Shown here: positions 21,941 through 25,537 of the stretch, one piece after another
Layout of the letters: each line of letters starts with the position of its first letter
How positions within the stretch are numbered: the stretch's first letter is position 1
NCBI GenBank assembly: GCA_003131925.1
Contig: PKWC01000257.1
Location: 12,706-38,242, forward strand
Source of the DNA: Alphaproteobacteria bacterium
GTDB taxonomy: Bacteria; Pseudomonadota; Alphaproteobacteria; Micropepsales; Micropepsaceae
Length of the DNA stretch: 25,537 nt
Reading direction: 5' to 3'
Program-made: the position numbers and the translations under genes
The notes under the pieces: model-generated
Told to the model about the DNA's origin: nothing
Database searches by the model: none
Seen by the model: only the letters and a program-made list of their open reading frames with translations

Positions 21941-22444
21941 CTATTGAGAATTCTGATCCTGTCTCTCGTCCTTGGGGGGGGGCATGACCTTGACCAGCTC
22001 CAGATCGAAGACGAGCGTCTGGTCCGGTGGAATTACGCCGCCTCCGGCTCCGCGCGAGCCATAGGCAAGACCGGCCGGAATCACCAACTCCCAATGATCG
22101 CCTTCCTTCATGATTTCGAGAGCTTCCGTCCAGCCTGGAACCAGCTTGTTGACGACAAAATTGGCGGGCAGGCCGGGCTCGGTCTGGTCGAATACCGTGC
22201 CGTTGATAAGACTGCCCTTGTAGTAGACGTCGACCGAATCGAGAGCACCGGGCCGTTTGCCGAAACCATTACGGATGATGCGGTACTGCAGTCCGCTCGG
22301 CCTTATGATCACGCCCGGCTTTTTCGCATTGGCCGCGAGGAACGCCGCGTTGACCTGCTGGCTGAGGGAAGTGTCGGCGGCGAGCGCCGGTGAAAGGACA
22401 AGACAGGCCATGACCGTGGCCAAAAGGGCTGCGAAGCGCGGCAT
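21941..22444 (-). CDS. Exported FKBP-type peptidyl-prolyl isomerase, 167 aa
   Basis: The start at 22444 gives a signal peptide, MPRFAALLATVMACLVLSPA cut after ALA, and has GGAG (22457 to 22454) 9 nt upstream; longer in-frame starts lack this. Residues about 35-55 resemble the FKBP N-terminal linker (AFLAANAKKPGVI). The FKBP domain follows: SGLQYRIIRNG, VDVYYKGSLINGTVFDQT, LVPGWTEALEIMKEGDHWELVIPAGLAYG and LVFDLELVKV. These include the usual active-site aromatic and Asp positions (Y, F-D, W, Y, F). It would speed proline isomerisation of periplasmic proteins. The tail is charged (PPPKDERQDQNSQ). Confidence 0.93.
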   Translation of the reverse strand: MPRFAALLATVMACLVLSPALAADTSLSQQVNAAFLAANAKKPGVIIRPSGLQYRIIRNGFGKRPGALDSVDVYYKGSLINGTVFDQTEPGLPANFVVNKLVPGWTEALEIMKEGDHWELVIPAGLAYGSRGAGGGVIPPDQTLVFDLELVKVMPPPKDERQDQNSQ

Positions 22445-22600
22445 ACAGCGATACTCCATTCCTGGATTGGGCCTTGCGCGCCCGGCGATCGCCAAAGCGA
22501 GGTTTGCAGGCGGATACTCGCTTATCATGCCAGACAGGGAGTGCAAAACCCGGAATTCATGGCAATTTCGTCATTTCATTCTTGCGACGAAAGCTGAGCC

Positions 22601-23044
22601 ATGAACCACGAGCGGAATCCCGGCCAAATTGTTCTGGGCGTGGGCGCCGTGGTGTGGAACGACGAAGCAGAGGTCCTGCTGATCCGCCGCTCCAAGCCGC
22701 CTCGACTCGGCGAGTGGAGCTTGCCCGGCGGCAAGGTCGAATTCGGTGAAACTCTCCGTGCCGCATTGCTGCGCGAAGTGCGCGAAGAGACCGGTCTCGA
22801 TGTCCAGATTGTCGACCTTCTCGACACTGCCGAGATTATTTTCGATGCCGAGGCAGGCGCCGACGACGCGCACTTCGTGCTGGTCGATTTCACCGTACGC
22901 GCCGTTTCGGGAACGCTCGCCGCCGGCTCGGATGCCGACGACGCGCGCTGGTTCTCGCTGGACGCAATCGCAGACCTTCACCTCTGGAGTGAAACGCGCC
23001 GCGCCATCGAACGGAGCGCGGCAATACATTTAACACGCCGGTAG
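22601..23044 (+). CDS. Nudix hydrolase, 147 aa
   Basis: The Nudix box GX5EX7REUXEEXGU is complete at residues 44-66: G44, E50, then RE-V-x-EE-x-G-L with the magnesium-binding Glu residues 59, 62 and 63. Preceding features VGAVVWNDEAEVLLIRR and WSLPGGKVEFGE are typical of ADP-ribose pyrophosphatase- or MutT-like members. These hydrolyse nucleoside diphosphates linked to another moiety; the substrate cannot be told from sequence. The start ATG at 22601 lacks a strong Shine-Dalgarno. It is divergent from the FKBP gene and 33 nt upstream of the SDR gene, probably cotranscribed with it. Confidence 0.92.
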   Translation: MNHERNPGQIVLGVGAVVWNDEAEVLLIRRSKPPRLGEWSLPGGKVEFGETLRAALLREVREETGLDVQIVDLLDTAEIIFDAEAGADDAHFVLVDFTVRAVSGTLAAGSDADDARWFSLDAIADLHLWSETRRAIERSAAIHLTRR

Positions 23045-23077
23045 GCGTATGCCGAACAAAACACACGAGGTCTCGCA

Positions 23078-23857
23078 ATGTATGCTCCATTCGATCTTTC
23101 GGGGAAGGCAGCGCTCATCACCGGTGGGAATGGTGGCATCGGTCTCGGGATGGCGGAGGCGCTGGCCCAGGCGGGCGCGGATCTCGTCATTTGGGGCACC
23201 AACGAAAAAAAGAACGCGGAAGCAAAAGCCAAGCTTTCCGCTTACGGGCGGCGCGTGTTCACGCGCCGGGTCGACGTGGCGCATGAAGCCGAAATCGTCG
23301 ATGGCATGCGCGCTTCCATTGCCGAAGTGGGACGCCTCGATTCGGTCTTCGCCAATGCGGGAATTGGAAAAGCCGAAACGTCATTCCTGGAAATCACGGC
23401 AGAGTCGTTCCGCCGGATCGAATCGGTGAACGAGGAAGGTGTTTTCTTCACGCTGCGCGAGGCCGCCAAGCACATGGTCGAGCGCGCGAAGGCAGGTGAC
23501 GCCGGCGGCTCCCTCATCGGTGTGGCGAGCCTTGCGGGCATCGAAGGTGCGGCTCGCAATCAGCACTATGCGGCGACCAAAGGCGCCGTGATTTCTATGA
23601 TGCGCGGGATCGCGGTCGAGCTTGCGCGCTACGGCGTGCGCGCCAACACGATTGCGCCGGGTTGGATTGCCACGGACATGACCGCGCGCGCCCAGGCCAT
23701 GCCGGTCTTCCAGGAGAAAGTGATCTCGCGCGTGCCAATGCGGCGTTGGGGCCGGCCCGGGGATTTCGGGGGCATCGCCGTCTATCTCGCGAGCGACGCC
23801 TCCGCCTATCATTCCGGTGACACCTTTGTCATCGACGGGGGTTACGCCGTATTCTGA
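23078..23857 (+). CDS. Short-chain dehydrogenase/reductase, 259 aa
   Basis: A classical SDR with cofactor motif TGGNGGIG (15-22), FANAG (91-95), Asn118 in SVNEEG, catalytic Ser151 (VASLAG), Tyr164 and Lys168 (YAATK), and the C-terminal IAPGWIATDM and FVIDGGYAVF typical of FabG-like enzymes. All four catalytic residues are present. After the second strand it has WGTNEKK rather than an obvious Asp or Arg specificity marker, so NAD versus NADP preference is uncertain. The substrate is unknown: a 3-oxoacyl, sugar or secondary alcohol compound is possible. GAGG (23067-23070) lies 7 nt before the ATG. Confidence 0.92.
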   Translation: MYAPFDLSGKAALITGGNGGIGLGMAEALAQAGADLVIWGTNEKKNAEAKAKLSAYGRRVFTRRVDVAHEAEIVDGMRASIAEVGRLDSVFANAGIGKAETSFLEITAESFRRIESVNEEGVFFTLREAAKHMVERAKAGDAGGSLIGVASLAGIEGAARNQHYAATKGAVISMMRGIAVELARYGVRANTIAPGWIATDMTARAQAMPVFQEKVISRVPMRRWGRPGDFGGIAVYLASDASAYHSGDTFVIDGGYAVF

Positions 23858-23895
23858 AGCGATGTGAGAGGAACAATTTTCGCGAGTGGGTTCGG

Positions 23896-25537
23896 CTACA
23901 TTCTCGGCGGAACTTCAATCCCGAGAAGATCGAGCACCTTCACAAGAACACGAAGCGTCAGCTCGCAGAGGCCAAGCCGGGCTGCGCGCAGATCGGTGCT
24001 GGTTTCCGACATGATGTGATGTGCCGCATAAAAGCGGCTGAATTCCTGCGCGAGCGCGAACGCATAGTCGCAGAGCATGTTCGGTGCACGCCGGGTTTCC
24101 GCATTGGCCATCGCGTCGGTCAAAGAGGTGAGCGCGAGCAGCAATCGGCGTTCTTCCGCCGAGCGGACTGCGGGCGCCGAGCGAGTGTATCCTTCGGCGA
24201 CCGCCTTACGCAGAATCGACTGAATCCGGACGGCTGCGTATTGCAGATAGGGTCCGGTCTTGCCCTCGAACCGGGTGAAGCGCGCCAGATCGAAAATGTA
24301 GTCGGACGTTCGGAAATTCGAGAGGTCCGCAAACTTGATGGCCGCAAGACCGACAGCCTTGGCAATCTCCGCGCGCTCCTGTGGCGGATATGCCGCCGCA
24401 AGCCCCTGTTCCTGAAGGCGCAGCCCGGCTTCCTCGGTCGCCATGGCAATCAGCTCGTAGAGCTTCATCACGCCGCCCGCGCGCGTCCTGAACGGCTTGC
24501 CGTCAGGACCATTCACGGTGCCGAAACCGGCATGTTCGAGTTCCGCGCTGCCATTCAGCCCAGCTTTGCGCGCCGCCCGGAACACCTGCTCGAAATGCAT
24601 GTGCTGCCGCTGGTCCACGACGTAGAGAATGAGATTCGGGTCGTGCGAACGCACACGGTCCACGATGGTAGCGAGATCCGTCGTCCCGTAGAGCACGGCG
24701 CCATCGGATTTCTGGAGAATTAGCGGCGGAATTTCTTTCCGGTCGCCAGGCTCGCTCACGAGAATGATGAGCGCGCCCTCACTCAGCTCCGCGAGATGGC
24801 GCGCCTTGAGATCTTCGATCATTGGCGCGATCAGTGGATCGACATCCGCCTCGCCCTTCCAGAGATCAAATACGACCCCGAGGCTCGCATATTCGCGCTT
24901 CAGACCCTGTTCGGAGACGTTGAAGAAGTGGCGCCACAATGCGCGATAGCCTGGCCTCCCCGCCTGCAGCTCCGCCGTCGCCGCGCGCGCCTCTTCGAGG
25001 CGTGCAGGATCGGATTTGCATGCTGAAGCTGCTGCGGGATAAAGCTCCTCGAGCTGTTCCATCGTAATGGGCGAATCGTTCGGATAAGGCCCTGTGAATT
25101 TCGGATCGAAGTAGATGGGCGCAATGCCTCTTCGCCCGATCTCGGCAATGAGTTGTCCCATCGGCAAACCCCAATCGCCGAGATGCACGTCACTCAGCAC
25201 GCGCCAGCCATTAGCGCGGAAAAGACGCTGCAGGGAATCGCCGATGATCGAAGTGCGCAGATGGCCCACATGCATGGGCTTGGCGACGTTGGGTCCGCCA
25301 AAATCGATCACGAGAGTCTTGTTCCGGCCCGTTTCCGGTGCGCCCAGCCCCACTTCGGCCGTCATCGCGGCCACTCGCCGGGCGAGCGCGTCGTCCGTCA
25401 CATCGAGATTGAGGAATCCGGGGCCGGCGACTTCAACTTTCGCGAAAACCTCTTCACCGCGCAGACGCGCGGCAATGCGGTCGGCGATGGCACGCGGAGG
25501 CGACTTTGCGAGCTTTCCGGCGGCCAGCGCGCCCGTG
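23896..25537 (-). CDS. argS: Arginyl-tRNA synthetase, 5' end outside the window
   Basis: The class I enzyme that charges tRNA-Arg. The visible part, about 547 residues, includes the end of the N-terminal tRNA-binding domain (TGALAAGKLAKSPPRAIADR to VAGPGFLNLDV). The catalytic core follows, with NVAKPMHVGHLRTSIIGDSL (HIGH motif as HVGH) and, in place of KMSKS, GKPFRTRAGG, a known ArgS variant. The C-terminal DALR anticodon-binding domain includes YLQYAAVRIQSILRKA, FALAQEFSRFYAAHHIM and the final LLGIEVPPRM. The frame stays open to the window edge, so the apparent start at 25401 is internal; roughly 40-50 residues are missing at the 5' end. It is convergent with the SDR gene (38-nt gap). Confidence 0.95.
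   Translation of the reverse strand, partial: TGALAAGKLAKSPPRAIADRIAARLRGEEVFAKVEVAGPGFLNLDVTDDALARRVAAMTAEVGLGAPETGRNKTLVIDFGGPNVAKPMHVGHLRTSIIGDSLQRLFRANGWRVLSDVHLGDWGLPMGQLIAEIGRRGIAPIYFDPKFTGPYPNDSPITMEQLEELYPAAASACKSDPARLEEARAATAELQAGRPGYRALWRHFFNVSEQGLKREYASLGVVFDLWKGEADVDPLIAPMIEDLKARHLAELSEGALIILVSEPGDRKEIPPLILQKSDGAVLYGTTDLATIVDRVRSHDPNLILYVVDQRQHMHFEQVFRAARKAGLNGSAELEHAGFGTVNGPDGKPFRTRAGGVMKLYELIAMATEEAGLRLQEQGLAAAYPPQERAEIAKAVGLAAIKFADLSNFRTSDYIFDLARFTRFEGKTGPYLQYAAVRIQSILRKAVAEGYTRSAPAVRSAEERRLLLALTSLTDAMANAETRRAPNMLCDYAFALAQEFSRFYAAHHIMSETSTDLRAARLGLCELTLRVLVKVLDLLGIEVPPRM

Noticed and set aside
20944..21987. 347-codon plus-strand frame opposite the GH17-GT2 gene
   Set aside because: Antisense shadow; the minus strand has all GH17 and GT2 motifs.
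25401..25401. argS starting at the ATG at 25401
   Set aside because: The frame continues upstream to the window edge with sequence typical of the ArgS N-terminal domain (VAGPGFLNL), so this Met is internal.
1..25537. CRISPR arrays, insertion sequences, prophage genes, tRNA or rRNA genes
   Set aside because: I looked for regularly spaced repeats, transposase or phage motifs and tRNA-like cloverleaf sequence in the gaps and saw none.

Overview
The window (25,537 bp, GC-rich) looks like chromosomal DNA of an alphaproteobacterium. The evidence is gene order and family membership: a bolA / J-domain gene / cobS / cobT / rpmB block and a SUV3-like helicase / S4 / fdxA / carD block are both arrangements typical of alphaproteobacteria. 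I cannot place it more precisely. I see no tRNA, rRNA, insertion sequence, prophage or CRISPR array. Genes are tightly packed, often with 4-nt overlaps or gaps of a few bases.

Layout. 1-58 holds the start of bolA (minus). 152-3677 is a J-domain protein followed by cobS and cobT (plus), the AAA+ and vWA subunits of aerobic cobaltochelatase. rpmB (minus) shares a TTAG double stop with cobT. Next to it is meaB (minus), the GTPase chaperone of methylmalonyl-CoA mutase, which appears to have lost about 80-90 internal codons. A DUF3108 exported protein (plus) then separates meaB from the B12-dependent methylmalonyl-CoA mutase gene (minus, 5664-7811). Cobalamin synthesis (cobST), the mutase and its damaged chaperone thus lie within 8 kb.

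7812-8329 is the longest non-coding stretch. It carries three inverted repeats, six GANTC sites, a possible sigma70 promoter overlapped by a GTTC-N7-GTTC LexA-type box, and two micro-ORFs. It leads into the helicase / S4 RNA-binding protein / 7Fe ferredoxin genes and then carD.

12477-13313 is a secreted nuclease-like protein lacking most catalytic residues, divergent from a 71-residue exported or membrane peptide. An MBL-fold hydrolase (minus) diverges from a yceI - cytochrome b561 - yceI operon, which is followed by a Sua5-type tRNA threonylcarbamoyladenosine gene and a D-2-hydroxyacid dehydrogenase-type flavoprotein. On the minus strand are an FKBP isomerase and a large GH17-GT2 membrane fusion predicted to make and remodel beta-glucan across the inner membrane. 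The window ends with a Nudix hydrolase, an SDR oxidoreductase and a 5'-truncated argS.

No clearly new multi-gene system is visible. The most useful leads are the damaged meaB beside an intact mutase, the regulatory-looking region at 7900-8120, the yceI-cybB-yceI cassette with its upstream dyads, and the active-site-poor nuclease-like protein.
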